Positions 8,068-17,673 of a stretch of 64,000 bases of DNA are shown one piece after another. Each line of letters opens with the position of its first letter. Position 1 is the stretch's first letter. The DNA is taken from the NCBI GenBank assembly GCA_022241605.1, contig JAKOMQ010000002.1:1-64000 (forward strand), in the 5' to 3' direction. This stretch comes from Aquimonas sp. GTDB lineage: Bacteria; Pseudomonadota; Gammaproteobacteria; Xanthomonadales; Xanthomonadaceae. A program made the position numbers and the translations under genes. Below the pieces are notes generated by a model, which had not been told where the DNA came from, ran no database searches, and worked only from the letters and a program-made list of their open reading frames with translations.

Positions 8068-9638
8068 GACAGCATCATGCCGCGGATGGTGAAGAAGACC
8101 AGCGCCGAGAGGCAGGCGGTGGCCGGCACGGTGATGATCCAGGCGGCGATCACGCGCAGCATCACCGCGCGCTTGACCAGCTGCTTGCGGTGCACTTTGC
8201 CGAGGCTCTTGCGCTCTGCCTTGCTGATTTCACTCTGGCCGCGCTTGCCGCGCTGCTTGAGCTCCTTGAGCATGCGCGATTTTTCCTCGCGCGAGGCGGC
8301 CTCGAAAGCCTTGATGAAAGTCTCCACCTCGTGTGCGGCACTGCCGTGGTCGCGATGGTGTTCTTCGATCTCCCGCAGGATGCGCGCGTAATTCGCCTTC
8401 AGGTACTCGCGCAGGAAGCCCACACCGAACACCGCGCCGATGGTGACGTGGGTGGTGCTGATGGGCAGGCCCAGCTTGGAGGCGATGATCACGGTAATCG
8501 CGGCCGCCATGGCGATGCAGTACGCACGCATCAGATCCATGTCGGTGATTTCGGTGCCAACCGTGCGGATCAACTTGGGGCCATACAGGGCAAGACCGAT
8601 CGCGAGGCCGAGCGCACCAATCACCATCACCCACAGCGGCACCGCGGCGCGCACGCTGATGCCTTCGGTAAGCAAGGTGTCGTAGATCGCGGCCAAGGGG
8701 CCGATCGCGTTGGCGACGTCGTTGGAGCCATGCGCAAAGCTGAGCAGGGCTGCCGCGAAGATCAGCGGCATCGCAAACAGCGCGTTGACGCCTTCCTTGT
8801 CGTTGCTCTGCAGCGCGGCTTTCTGGCGCACGCGCAGTGAGGTCCATGCCCAAGTGGCCGCGCCCACCACGCCGCCAGCAGCGACTGCTTCCGCAAAACT
8901 GAGGTCCAACAGCTTGTCCAGGCCCTTGGTTGCCAGGTACGTGGCAAACGCCCAGCCCATCAGGCCCAGCAGGATCGGCACCATCCGCCGAGAGGCCCCG
9001 ATGAGATCCGATTTGTAGGTGATGGTGCGCTTGATCACGTAGAGGAAAGCTGCGGCAAGCAGCCCACCGAACACCGGCGAGATCACCCAGCTGGCGGCGA
9101 TGTTGCGCACCGTGCCCCAGTTGGCAAGGTCCCAGCCGGCGGCTGCAATGCCAGCGCCCAACACACCGCCAACGATGGAGTGGGTGGTAGACACCGGCGC
9201 GCCCAGCCATGTGGCCAGGTTCAACCAGAGTGCGGCAGCAAGCAGGGCACCCATCATCAGCCAGATGAACTCGCGCGGATCCTCGATGCGACTGGGATCG
9301 ATAATCCCGCTGCGGATCGTGCCGACCACCTCGCCACCGGCGATGATCGCGCCTGCGGCCTCGAACACCGCAGCGATCGCAATCGCAGTGCCAAGGCTCA
9401 TGGCCTTGGCACCGACCGCGGGGCCGACGTTGTTGGCCACGTCGTTGGCGCCGATGTTCATCGCCATGTAGGCGCCGAACGCGGAGGCAACCACAAGAGT
9501 CAAACTGAGATGGCCGTGCGCCAGCCACGTGTAGGCCACCACGGCCAGGGTGAAGCCAAGCGCGATGGCAAGTCGGACAATGTCGCCAGTACGGGATCGC
9601 CCCGGCTGGGCCTGGGCGACGGGAGCAGTCTGGGTCAT
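8064..9638 (-). CDS. pit: PiT-family inorganic phosphate transporter
   Basis: Inner-membrane low-affinity phosphate (metal-phosphate) symporter of 524 residues. Both halves carry the family signature: GANDVANNVGPAVGAKAM near residue 63 and AHGSNDVANAIGP near 305. There are also the repeated STTHSIVGG and STTHVTIGA motifs. About ten to twelve hydrophobic helices are visible. A charged cytoplasmic segment of ~75 residues (EEHHRDHG to KRGKRGQ) precedes the last helix. No pho regulatory genes or PhoU-like protein are adjacent. The 435 bp upstream has no clear Pho box. Confidence 0.93.
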   Translation of the reverse strand: MTQTAPVAQAQPGRSRTGDIVRLAIALGFTLAVVAYTWLAHGHLSLTLVVASAFGAYMAMNIGANDVANNVGPAVGAKAMSLGTAIAIAAVFEAAGAIIAGGEVVGTIRSGIIDPSRIEDPREFIWLMMGALLAAALWLNLATWLGAPVSTTHSIVGGVLGAGIAAAGWDLANWGTVRNIAASWVISPVFGGLLAAAFLYVIKRTITYKSDLIGASRRMVPILLGLMGWAFATYLATKGLDKLLDLSFAEAVAAGGVVGAATWAWTSLRVRQKAALQSNDKEGVNALFAMPLIFAAALLSFAHGSNDVANAIGPLAAIYDTLLTEGISVRAAVPLWVMVIGALGLAIGLALYGPKLIRTVGTEITDMDLMRAYCIAMAAAITVIIASKLGLPISTTHVTIGAVFGVGFLREYLKANYARILREIEEHHRDHGSAAHEVETFIKAFEAASREEKSRMLKELKQRGKRGQSEISKAERKSLGKVHRKQLVKRAVMLRVIAAWIITVPATACLSALVFFTIRGMMLS

Positions 9639-10073
9639 GGTTTCAGGTCGCGAGGAGGGGAATCCGAGGGGTCAGCGCAGGCGCAGGCGCATGGCTTTGT
9701 GAATTTTGCCTCACAATCCTGACACTTTGGCTGCAGTCTGGCGACAGCGGGCGTCCACAGCGTGCTGCAGCCCGCGCCGCCACGCGCGCGCCGCTACCCC
9801 ATGCAGCCAACGCGCGAATGCAGGTGGGCGGGCCGGGCGAGCGCGACGGCCTTTCGCCCCTGTCCGCCGCTGCAGCCTGGTCGGCTTGCATGGCCAGACC
9901 TGGCTGGGGCGCAGCGTGCCGCGCAAGACCACCCGTGCGGGCCGAACACTCAGAAGCGTGCGTACGGCCCTGCACGCGCAAGGCCTCGCAGCAGTCGACG
10001 CGGGAAACACCGATGGCGGCCCGGGCGCAGTATCCTGCCCTTCCCAAGGCCTGTGCATCTGCGCCCGACGCCC
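9639..10073. other. Intergenic stretch between divergent genes
   Basis: Contains the promoters of pit and of the solute-binding/GGDEF pair. AT-richer sequence near 9695-9715 (TTTGTGAATTTTG) is the most promoter-like part for pit. No gene, repeat or RNA is recognised. Confidence 0.5.
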
Positions 10074-10934
10074 ATGCTCCCATCCCTGCGACCTCAGGGC
10101 ATCGCCGAATCCCCGCGGATCCTCGGGTCTTCACTCCTGCTGGTGGCCCTCGCGCTGGTCCTGCTGGCGATCGCATGGCCACCCTTGGGGCCCGTGAACA
10201 GCCTGCAGGCGCGACTCGCCGCCGGGCACTCGCTGCGAGTGGGCTATGCGCTTGAGCCCCCTTACGCCTTCGTCGACGAGGCCGGCGTGCTTCGCGGTGA
10301 ATCCGTGGAGGTGCTGGACGCCGTGCTGGGTGAGCTCGGCATCCGCACTCGAAGCCATGTACGCCTCGACTTCGGCAGTCTTATCGAGGAGTTGGAGGCC
10401 GGGCGCATCGACCTGATCGCCGGCGGACTCTTCGTGACGCCGGAACGCAGTCTGAGGGTGCGCTTCACCCACCCCACCGCGGAGGTCGCCGGGGCTCTGG
10501 CGGTGCGCCTCGACCGCTCCGGCGAAGGCAAGCTGGCGGTGCTGCACGGCTCGGTGGAGTCCGACCACGCTGATCTGCTCGGCTATCCAAAGCAGCGCGT
10601 GCTGGCATTGCCCGATGCGCGCACTGCGATGGCTGCGCTCGCCGTCGGGGAGGTCGAGGCATTCGCGCTGTCCGCGCCCAGCCTGCGCTGGCTGGCCACA
10701 CACGCCGACGCGGCCGGGCACTACCACGTTTTGCCGCAGCCGACGCTGCCGGTTGGGCGCCCCGCCTTTGCCGTGCGCCCCGACGATGCCTGGCTGGCAG
10801 AGCGCATCGACCGCGTACTGGTGACCCTGATCGGCAGCCCGCGCCATCTCGCACTGGTGGCGCCCTACGGATTCGGGCCCGAGGAGCTCCCGCCCGCCCG
10901 CGCCAGCGGCGCTGCCAACGAGCCGCGCCGATGA
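10074..10934 (+). CDS. Periplasmic solute-binding protein (family 3), likely sensor partner
   Basis: A 286-residue type II binding-protein fold, similar to polar amino-acid binding proteins. After an N-terminal hydrophobic segment (LLLVALALVLLAIAW, residues ~22-36) that anchors or exports it, the first lobe begins SLRVGYALEPPYAFVD. Later come GRIDLIAGGLFVTPER and the hinge strand KLAVLHGS. No ABC permease or ATPase is next to it. Instead its stop overlaps the start of a membrane GGDEF-EAL gene (ATGA), so translation is coupled. This suggests that it presents a ligand to the signalling protein rather than feeding an importer. The ligand is unknown. Confidence 0.8.
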   Translation: MLPSLRPQGIAESPRILGSSLLLVALALVLLAIAWPPLGPVNSLQARLAAGHSLRVGYALEPPYAFVDEAGVLRGESVEVLDAVLGELGIRTRSHVRLDFGSLIEELEAGRIDLIAGGLFVTPERSLRVRFTHPTAEVAGALAVRLDRSGEGKLAVLHGSVESDHADLLGYPKQRVLALPDARTAMAALAVGEVEAFALSAPSLRWLATHADAAGHYHVLPQPTLPVGRPAFAVRPDDAWLAERIDRVLVTLIGSPRHLALVAPYGFGPEELPPARASGAANEPRR

Positions 10935-13900
10935 GCCACCGCCTGCTTCGCGTTTGGCTGTCGGCGGCGCTGGTCGCAGTGGCGATGCTGCTGCTGGCGC
11001 ACGTGGCCTATCGCCACGGCGAGGCGCTCACCCACGTGGTGGTGGTGCAGGATCAGATAGGCATCATCCGTCAAAGCACCCTGCTGGCCCAGCTGCACGC
11101 CGAGCGGATGGCGGCCGGCGATGCGAGCAGTGGCTACGACCTTGTGCAGACCAGCCTCGCGCGCGCAATCGATACCAGCGAGGATCTGGCCCTGGGCCGC
11201 GGCGCACTGCGCCAGCTGTGGATGCAGCAGGCGCCCGACGCCAACACCGCGCTGGCCGCGGGTGAGCTCCGGGCCGCCCTTCTCCAGCTGGAGTCGCTGG
11301 CCGCATCGCGCAGCCGCGAAAGTGAGGTGCCCGGAGTAGCGTTGGCGCTGCGCGGCACCCAGCGCCAGCTCGAGACGGCGCTGGCCACGCTGGAGGCCTA
11401 CACACTGGAAGCGCTGGACGCGAGGCGTCGCAATCTGGCACAGATGCAGCTGCTCTACGTGCTGCTGCTGCTCGGCCTCGGCCTTGCGCTGCTGCGCTGG
11501 CAGCGAGACGAGGCACGCCGCGAGGCGCGCGCGGAAGCCGATCTGCGGTCCGAGGCCGAGCGTACCGGGGCCTTCATCCACGCCCTGCCGGACCCCGCGC
11601 TGCGCGTGGACGCCGAAGGCCGCATCGTCGAGGTGCATGCGGCGCGCACCGACCTGCTGGCGTGCGAGCCCTCTGATGCCGCCGGCCAAGGGCTGGCAGA
11701 AGTGCTTGGAAGCACTGAACAGCAAGCTCTGCAGGAGGCGCTGCAGCGAGCCCGCCAGCAAGGGCGGGCGGACCTCGCTTATGGCGCCCACACGCGTGGG
11801 GGCGGGAGAGCCTTCGAAGCCCGGCTCTCGCGCATCGGCGACGGGCCCGATGTGCTCTGGCTGGCTCACGATGTCACCGAGCGCGAACGCGACGCGGCTC
11901 GCCTGGCCCAGCTGGGACGGCTCTACGCCTTGCTCAGCGCAGCCAACCAGTCGGTGGTGTTCAGCAGCGACGAGGACCAGCTGTTCAAACGCGTCATCGA
12001 TGCTGCAGTCGGGGTGGGCGGTTATTGCAGCGCAGCGCTCCTGGAGTCCGGCGCCGGCGGGACGCCGAGCGTGCGCGCCGCGGGTGGCGACAAGGTATCG
12101 GACCCCGCCGTGCTGGCCCTGGAGCTGGTCACCAACGCTGAGGGAATCCTGGCCGAATGGCTGCGTGCTTCACCCGCGGGTCTGCGCGTACTCAGCATCC
12201 GACTCGGTGCCGGCAACGCCCATGCGTGGGCGCAGCCGGCGCTGCACGCTGGCCTGCGCGGACTGAGCCTCGTCTGCCTCGGCGAACAGGAAGGCCTGCG
12301 GCGCGTCCTGCTGCTGCAGGCGAGCGAGGCGTTTGACACGGGCCCGGAGGAGCAAGCCCTGCTGGCGGAGATCGCTGGGGATCTCGAGTTCGCCCTGCAG
12401 CAGTTTGGTGTCCGCCGCCGCGCGGAGCAGCTGCATGCCCAGCTTGAGCTGCAGGCCCTGGCGCTCAACGCAAGTCGCGATGGCATCCTGCTGATCGACG
12501 CACACCAGCGCGTGGCGCTTGCCAACCCCGCCGCCGCGGAGCTGCTCGGCGAAGAGGCCCGAAGCCATGGCAGCGGCCGATGCAAGCTGCTGGACGATGT
12601 GCGCGCCCTGCCGGGAGCGGGCCCGGGTCTGGACAGCGTGCTGGCCAGCGAAGGGTACTGGCAGGGCGAGATGCTGCTGCGGCGGCCGGGGCACAGCGCG
12701 CGAACCCTGCTGTTGTCGGTGAGTCGAATACCCACGCAAACGAGCGCCCTGCCGCGGGCCGGCCTGAGCCAGCCCTTGCCCGAGCTGGTCCTCGTTTTCA
12801 CCGACCTCACGCGGCAGCGGGAGGCGGATGCGCGCCTGCACAGGATGGTCCACTTCGACGCCCTGACCGGCTTGCCGAACCGCAGCCTGCTGTGCGCCGA
12901 ACTCTTTGCCGCGCTGCAGCGATGGTCGGCTACGCAGGAGCCCGGCGGCGTGCTGATGCTGGATATGGACAATTTCCGCACCGTCAACGAAAGCATCGGC
13001 CAGGCCCGTGGCGATGAGCTGCTGCGAAACATCGCGCTGCGATTGTCTGGCGCACTGCCGGGCGGCTGCCTGCTTGCGCGCCCGGGCGGTGACGAATTCG
13101 TAGTGATCGCAGAACAGCTGCAGCGCCAGCAGGATGCGCTGGGCCTGCTGGCAGCTCGTCTTCAGGCGAGCCTGCAGGCGCCTGTGCAGCTGCCGGATGG
13201 CGAGCGTGTCTATACCCAGGCAAGCCTTGGAATCGTCGACTTCGACGACTGCGGGGGAGACCCTGCGGATGCATTGCGCAATGCCGAGCTCGCCTTGTTC
13301 GAAGCCAAGGCCAGCGGTCGCAATGCCTGGCGCCGTTTCGAAGCCCCGATGGCGGGACGCGCACGGGCAAGGCTGGCGCTGGAGAACCGCCTGCGCGAGG
13401 CGCTCGCCAGCCAGTGTTTCCGCCTGGTGTATCAACCGCTGGTGCGGATCGCCGACCAGCAACTGGTCGGCCTGGAAGCGCTGGTGCGACTGGAGCAGCC
13501 CGGGTTGCCGCCGCTGAGCCCGGATACGTTCATCCCGGTACTCGAGGAAACAGGGCTTATCTCCGCCTTGGGTGAGTGGGTCACCCTGGAAGCCTGCCTG
13601 CAGGCACGCCGCTGGCTCGATGCCGGTTGGGACTTCGGCTATGTCGCCGTCAATCTGTCCCCTGCGGAGGTCAGTCGCTATCCGATCCATGAGCGCGTGC
13701 GAAACGTGCTCGACCAATCGGGGCTGCCGGCGCGGAGGCTGGAGCTGGAGATCACAGAGACCGGCCTGATGGAACAAGGCGGCAAGGCCGAGCACTTCCT
13801 GCGTGAACTGCACGCACTGGGCGTGCGCCTGTCGATCGATGATTTCGGAACCGGCTATTCCTCGCTGGCCTCGCTGAGGCGTTTCCCGGTGGGCAAACTG

Positions 13901-14143
13901 AAGATCGACCGCAGTTTTGTCACCGAACTCGTGAGCAATGCCAGCAGCGCGCATCTCGTTGAGGCGATCATCGGCCTCGGGCAGAAGCTCGGCGTCGAGG
14001 TGCTGGCCGAGGGCGTGGAGACGCAGGCGCAGCTGGACTTCCTCCACGCCTGCGGTTGTCCACTTGCCCAAGGCTACCTGTTCAGCCGCCCGCTGCCCCC
14101 AGACGAGGTCTTTCGGTTCCAGCCGCGTTTGCAAGGCGGCTGA
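10931..14143 (+). CDS. Membrane PAS/GGDEF/EAL cyclic-di-GMP signalling protein
   Basis: A 1070-residue inner-membrane protein. Two transmembrane helices (about 7-27 and 176-194) flank a ~150-residue helical periplasmic sensor. Then follow a PAS domain (~215-320), a GAF-like region (~335-495), a second PAS (~505-625), GGDEF and EAL. The cyclase site GGDEF is intact at 719-723, and no RxxD inhibitory site is visible just before it. The EAL motif is intact at 849-851 together with the downstream NLSP, ITETGLM, DDFGTGYSS, KIDRSF, AEGVET and QGYLFSRP motifs, so phosphodiesterase activity is expected. Whether both activities operate is not decidable from sequence. It is coupled to the upstream solute-binding protein and ends in a strong hairpin terminator. 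Confidence 0.93.
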   Translation: MSHRLLRVWLSAALVAVAMLLLAHVAYRHGEALTHVVVVQDQIGIIRQSTLLAQLHAERMAAGDASSGYDLVQTSLARAIDTSEDLALGRGALRQLWMQQAPDANTALAAGELRAALLQLESLAASRSRESEVPGVALALRGTQRQLETALATLEAYTLEALDARRRNLAQMQLLYVLLLLGLGLALLRWQRDEARREARAEADLRSEAERTGAFIHALPDPALRVDAEGRIVEVHAARTDLLACEPSDAAGQGLAEVLGSTEQQALQEALQRARQQGRADLAYGAHTRGGGRAFEARLSRIGDGPDVLWLAHDVTERERDAARLAQLGRLYALLSAANQSVVFSSDEDQLFKRVIDAAVGVGGYCSAALLESGAGGTPSVRAAGGDKVSDPAVLALELVTNAEGILAEWLRASPAGLRVLSIRLGAGNAHAWAQPALHAGLRGLSLVCLGEQEGLRRVLLLQASEAFDTGPEEQALLAEIAGDLEFALQQFGVRRRAEQLHAQLELQALALNASRDGILLIDAHQRVALANPAAAELLGEEARSHGSGRCKLLDDVRALPGAGPGLDSVLASEGYWQGEMLLRRPGHSARTLLLSVSRIPTQTSALPRAGLSQPLPELVLVFTDLTRQREADARLHRMVHFDALTGLPNRSLLCAELFAALQRWSATQEPGGVLMLDMDNFRTVNESIGQARGDELLRNIALRLSGALPGGCLLARPGGDEFVVIAEQLQRQQDALGLLAARLQASLQAPVQLPDGERVYTQASLGIVDFDDCGGDPADALRNAELALFEAKASGRNAWRRFEAPMAGRARARLALENRLREALASQCFRLVYQPLVRIADQQLVGLEALVRLEQPGLPPLSPDTFIPVLEETGLISALGEWVTLEACLQARRWLDAGWDFGYVAVNLSPAEVSRYPIHERVRNVLDQSGLPARRLELEITETGLMEQGGKAEHFLRELHALGVRLSIDDFGTGYSSLASLRRFPVGKLKIDRSFVTELVSNASSAHLVEAIIGLGQKLGVEVLAEGVETQAQLDFLHACGCPLAQGYLFSRPLPPDEVFRFQPRLQGG

Positions 14144-14149
14144 ACGACA

Positions 14150-14178
14150 GGGCCCCGACCGCAAAGCGGCCGGGGCCC
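14150..14178. terminator. Strong hairpin between convergent genes
   Basis: Stem of 13 positions (GGGCCCCGACCGC against GCGGCCGGGGCCC, one mismatch) with an AAA loop, just past the GGDEF-EAL stop and before the stop of the DUF4397 gene. It probably ends transcripts from both sides, although it lacks a U-tract. Confidence 0.6.
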
Positions 14179-14206
14179 CGGGCGACGCGTTTGGAACTGG
14201 GCTCGC

Positions 14207-15313
14207 TTAGAGGGTGCACACGCCAGAGGGCGTGAGGTTGGTTAGGGGGATGCTACGGGTCGGCTGGCCGTCCAGGGCGATCTCTGCCACCGCCGTGCCG
14301 CAGTCTTCGAACTGCACGGTGACGGTGCCAACGGGCACGGTGGTGACCGGGTCGGCCGCAAGGAAGGCACCGCCGCTGCTCGAAAACACGGTCAGCACCG
14401 CAGACTCGCTGTTGAATCCACCGTTGGCGGCGTCGGCTGAACGCGCACCGGCGCTGTCCAGGGTGAACCACACCAGGCTGCCGCTGGCGCCATAGCTGTA
14501 CCAGCTGCCCAACAGGCGGTTCTCGTCAGGCTTGGGCGTAAAGGCGAAGCCCTGACCGTCGAATTCCGGGGTGTACCAATGGCCGCTCACGCTGGCGTCG
14601 ACCGGAGCCTCAGTAGGCAGCGCGCCCAGCGGCAAAGCGGTGAACCCGAGCGGCTGATTGACACCGTCACCGGTGGCCAACACCGACAGCACCGCGCCGG
14701 CGGGCAGGTCTACCGGAGCGAGGTCGATCAGGTTGCGAAGGCCGTCCGGCGTGGCCACCTTGAGGTCGTAGTTGCCGGCGGGAATCTCCAGATAATCGCT
14801 GGCGGCGAAGAACGGCACGTTGTCCAAGCCCCCAACCACACCCCCGCGGTCGGTGCGGATGGATACCGCGGTGGAGGCCGCGTCAGGCCCGAATGGCGCC
14901 GCATGGATCACACGCAGCTTGAGGTTGCCGGCGGCCGGGGCGGAGTTGTTGTCCACCAGCGCCTGCAGCGCGAGCGGCTGCCCACCTGCTCCACCGGTGG
15001 CCAACACCGTGTAGTCGGTGTCGGCGGCCAGCGTCACGTTTGCGCTGATCGCAACCGTGCTGGTTCCAGCCAGAACCACCTCGATCGAAGTGGCGCCCGC
15101 GGCGAGCGGGAGGTAGTCGGTGAAGTCCCCATACCGCACGTTGGTGAGCGCGGTAGCACCGTTGACTCGGATGTCCACGGCCGTGGCATCGCGTTCAGCC
15201 GAAAACGGCGCGAAGTGGCCTACCAGCACGCGCGGCTGTGCAAGCGCCAGCGAGGGCAGGCCAAGGCCGGCGACAAGAAAGCCTGCAAACAGGCCCTTCA
15301 TGGTGATGTTCAT
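14207..15313 (-). CDS. Exported DUF4397 protein with C-terminal Trp/Gly module
   Basis: The signal peptide MKGLFAGFLVAGLGLPSLALA ends in ALA-Q. Two DUF4397 beta-sandwich domains follow: one at about residues 27-125 (RVLVGHFAPFSAERDATAVD) and one at 130-230 (KLRVIHAAPFGPDAASTAVS). The end of the 368-residue protein (~240-368) is the secreted module seen elsewhere in this window: SGHWYTPEFDGQGF, then SWYSYGASG and LVWF, and a late Cys pair. DUF4397 domains are known from cell-surface and adhesion-like proteins, but no reaction is assigned. The ATG at the distal methionine is preferred because GGGAGAG lies 8 bp upstream; an ATG four codons later is possible. Confidence 0.85.
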   Translation of the reverse strand: MNITMKGLFAGFLVAGLGLPSLALAQPRVLVGHFAPFSAERDATAVDIRVNGATALTNVRYGDFTDYLPLAAGATSIEVVLAGTSTVAISANVTLAADTDYTVLATGGAGGQPLALQALVDNNSAPAAGNLKLRVIHAAPFGPDAASTAVSIRTDRGGVVGGLDNVPFFAASDYLEIPAGNYDLKVATPDGLRNLIDLAPVDLPAGAVLSVLATGDGVNQPLGFTALPLGALPTEAPVDASVSGHWYTPEFDGQGFAFTPKPDENRLLGSWYSYGASGSLVWFTLDSAGARSADAANGGFNSESAVLTVFSSSGGAFLAADPVTTVPVGTVTVQFEDCGTAVAEIALDGQPTRSIPLTNLTPSGVCTL

Positions 15314-16008
15314 GCGTCTACTCTCCCGTGATCAAGCGCGTCATTGCGCGCCGCCTTTGTACGTGCGGGAAGGTTAAAGCGATATGCAGCATAACTCCGC
15401 GCTTTGTGAATCATACTGCACAATTCCTTCACAACAGCGAAGCAGATGTGGGCAGTATCAAGCGTTATCAGAACCATGCGGGCGCTCGGGCGAGGCGAAG
15501 GGCCTGCCTCAGCCAGCGCATCGAGGCGAGCGCTGCGGACGCCGCCCGCGACTTCAAGCAACGCCCGCTGCAGAAGCGGACCACGGAATTGGCTTAGGTC
15601 GAATCTGCCGCAGGCACCGATCCACGGCCTTGGCAGACGCGCGGGCAGTCGCTCACATGCTTGCGGGGCTTGCGGGGCTTGCGGGGCTTGCGGATCAGAA
15701 GGTCCGGTCCCTTGCCTCCAGCCATGCGCCGGATCTGGCGCGTGGGCTCGCTCGCGCGAACCGATCGCATGCGCGGGCAGCCCGCTCCGGGGCATCCGCG
15801 TCAGCGCTGGGCACAGGCAAAGCCATGTGCCGACCGCATCTGCTGCCGTACGCCCTTGACGGCAGCGCGCTGCGTGACTGCTGCGGTCACCGGCTCGTAA
15901 AGCCCCCTCGAAATCACGCAACGCGTCTTTCCAGGAACGTCCGGCGGGTTCCTTGTTACAGCGCCTGCGGTTCTCACACGCACTGAAGGCGTCAAGTCGC
16001 AAACGCTC
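15314..16008. other. Long intergenic stretch with a short 9-bp tandem repeat
   Basis: About 700 bp between the DUF4397 gene and the sensor kinase. The part next to 15370-15440 is AT-richer and should hold the DUF4397 promoter. At 15661-15693 there are about four copies of a 9-bp unit (TTGCGGGGC). Open frames on both strands have no family resemblance or ribosome sites and look like chance frames in GC-rich DNA. Confidence 0.5.
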
Positions 16009-17319
16009 TCAGACGCCCTCTTCCACCGAGTTCACCGACGGGAACTTCACCACCGCGCGTGTTCCCTTGCCCGCTTCGCTGCTGAGCTCGACCGGCCAGC
16101 CAAACCGGGTGGAGAGCCGTCTAACGATGGTCAGCCCTACGCCCTGGCCGCCCTCCTTGCGCAGACCACCGCGAAAGAACGGATCGAAAGCGCGGTCGAG
16201 CTCATCGGGGCTCATGCCGCAGCCGGTGTCCTCCACCGCCACATGGTCGGCGTGGATCTTGACAACCACGGAGCCGGCATCGGTGTAGGCGCAGGCATTG
16301 CGGATGAGATTGGACAGGATCACCCGCAGCACGCGCGGGCTGCCGTGCAGGCTGAAAGCGGCATGCTCTTCGACCCGCAGCTCGACGGGCTTGTCCGCCA
16401 GAAGCGGCAGGGACTTTTGCACCTCGTCGGCGACCACCTCGTTGATGACGAAGTCTTCCTCCGGCAGGGTCGTGTCGCCTTCGCGGGCCAGGATCAGGAA
16501 GGATTCGATCAGCCCCTCCATGTCGCGCGCCGAGCTCAGGATCCGCTTGATCTGCCGGCGCGCGTAGGGGGGCAGGTCGTCCTCGGCGCACAGCACGTCG
16601 CAGGCGATACGGATTACCGTCAGCGGGCTTCGCAGCTCATGGCTCGCGTCGCGGGTGAAATTGCGTTCGCGTTCAACGAACTGATCGATGCGGGTAGCGA
16701 AGTCGTGCAGCGCTTGCGCCAGCACCAGCACTTCGCCCTCCACATCCAGTGGCAGTTGCTCAGGCGAAAGCGCGGCAAGGTTGGGCTGCTTGGGATCCCA
16801 GTCCTGCACTACGCTGGCCAGCCAGATCACTGGCGACACCGCTCGCCTGGAAATCCGATAGGTGCCCCAGGCGATGATGTAGATCACCACCAGCACCAGC
16901 ACCAGCGGCACCGCCCCGAAGAAGAAGGCCAGCGTGTTGACCTGTTCGGCATCGAACACCAGCAGCAGGCGCCCGCCGTCGCCCTCCTGCACCAGAACCA
17001 GGGCACCGCCGCGTTCGAGCGGCAGGCTGTAGTAGCCCGGCGCCAGCCCGCGAAGATTCTCGGGCAGCACGTCTTCGCCCTGCCCCGGGCGCTGCAGGTA
17101 GCCCTGCATGTTGTAGGTGTCCGGGGGTTGCGCCTGCGGTTCGTTCGCCAACCGATCGCGGTAGTGTCGTGCCTCGTCGGTCAGCGCGCGCTGGATCAGC
17201 ACGTCCTTGAGCACTGCAGAGGCGCCGTACACGCCCAGCACCGTGGCGCAGCTGATCGCCGCGATCTGCAGGATGAATGCCGCCCAGATCTTGCGGCGGA
17301 GGCCGGTGGAGATGCGCAT
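16009..17319 (-). CDS. Two-component sensor histidine kinase
   Basis: A 436-residue inner-membrane kinase. A first helix (~10-35), a ~95-residue periplasmic loop and a second helix (~130-152) are followed by a HAMP-like linker. The dimerisation domain has H227 in DASHELRSPL, and the HATPase domain has an N box (NLIRNACAYT), G1 (VEDTGCGM) and G2 (GGQGVGLTIV). All residues needed for autophosphorylation are present. The cognate regulator is almost certainly the OmpR-type protein encoded just upstream on the same strand, with a terminator-like hairpin in the 355-bp gap between them. The signal sensed is unknown. Confidence 0.92.
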   Translation of the reverse strand: MRISTGLRRKIWAAFILQIAAISCATVLGVYGASAVLKDVLIQRALTDEARHYRDRLANEPQAQPPDTYNMQGYLQRPGQGEDVLPENLRGLAPGYYSLPLERGGALVLVQEGDGGRLLLVFDAEQVNTLAFFFGAVPLVLVLVVIYIIAWGTYRISRRAVSPVIWLASVVQDWDPKQPNLAALSPEQLPLDVEGEVLVLAQALHDFATRIDQFVERERNFTRDASHELRSPLTVIRIACDVLCAEDDLPPYARRQIKRILSSARDMEGLIESFLILAREGDTTLPEEDFVINEVVADEVQKSLPLLADKPVELRVEEHAAFSLHGSPRVLRVILSNLIRNACAYTDAGSVVVKIHADHVAVEDTGCGMSPDELDRAFDPFFRGGLRKEGGQGVGLTIVRRLSTRFGWPVELSSEAGKGTRAVVKFPSVNSVEEGV

Positions 17320-17673
17320 GTCTTTTTCGGAATTCGGGATGGGGAACTGGGGACTCGCAGCAAGGTCTTTCAGACCCGCTGGACTTCAACGCGAGCCGAC
17401 AGCATGGGGCGGAGCGGAGTATGCGGCCGTGAAGCGACACGCCGGGTGGATGAGGACGGTACATCCCATGCCATTCACCCGCCAGCGCACGCCAAACAAA
17501 AACGGGCCCCGCATCATATGCGGAGCCCGTGTCATCAGCACCAAGCCGGAATCTTTGACCGCGATCTGGATGCGGGGCGGTGGGCGCGACGATCGGCCGC
17601 GCGAACCTCCGCTCTTACGAATCCGGAATTCCCAGCCGGAAATCCCGGCCTTTCATGATCCCGGATCCCAGCC
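17320..17673. other. Gap between response regulator and kinase genes
   Basis: No gene is supported. It contains the hairpin terminator listed separately and, downstream of it on the minus strand, presumably a separate promoter for the kinase. Such a large gap is unusual for a two-component pair. Confidence 0.5.
17496..17530 (-). terminator. Rho-independent terminator after the response regulator
   Basis: On the minus strand a 12-bp stem (CGGGCTCCGCAT against ATGCGGGGCCCG, one G-T-type mismatch) with a short ATG loop is followed directly by TTTTTGTTT. Stem plus U-tract is the classic layout. It lies about 145 bp after the regulator stop. Confidence 0.82.

Noticed and set aside
9690-9730. A Pho box upstream of pit
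   Set aside because: Only one weak half (GTGTCAG) can be matched; the second heptamer is not convincing.
15310-16002. A 230-codon minus-strand frame in the gap before the sensor kinase
   Set aside because: It has no family motif, Arg/Ala-rich GC-driven composition, no ribosome site, and overlaps a microsatellite-like repeat.
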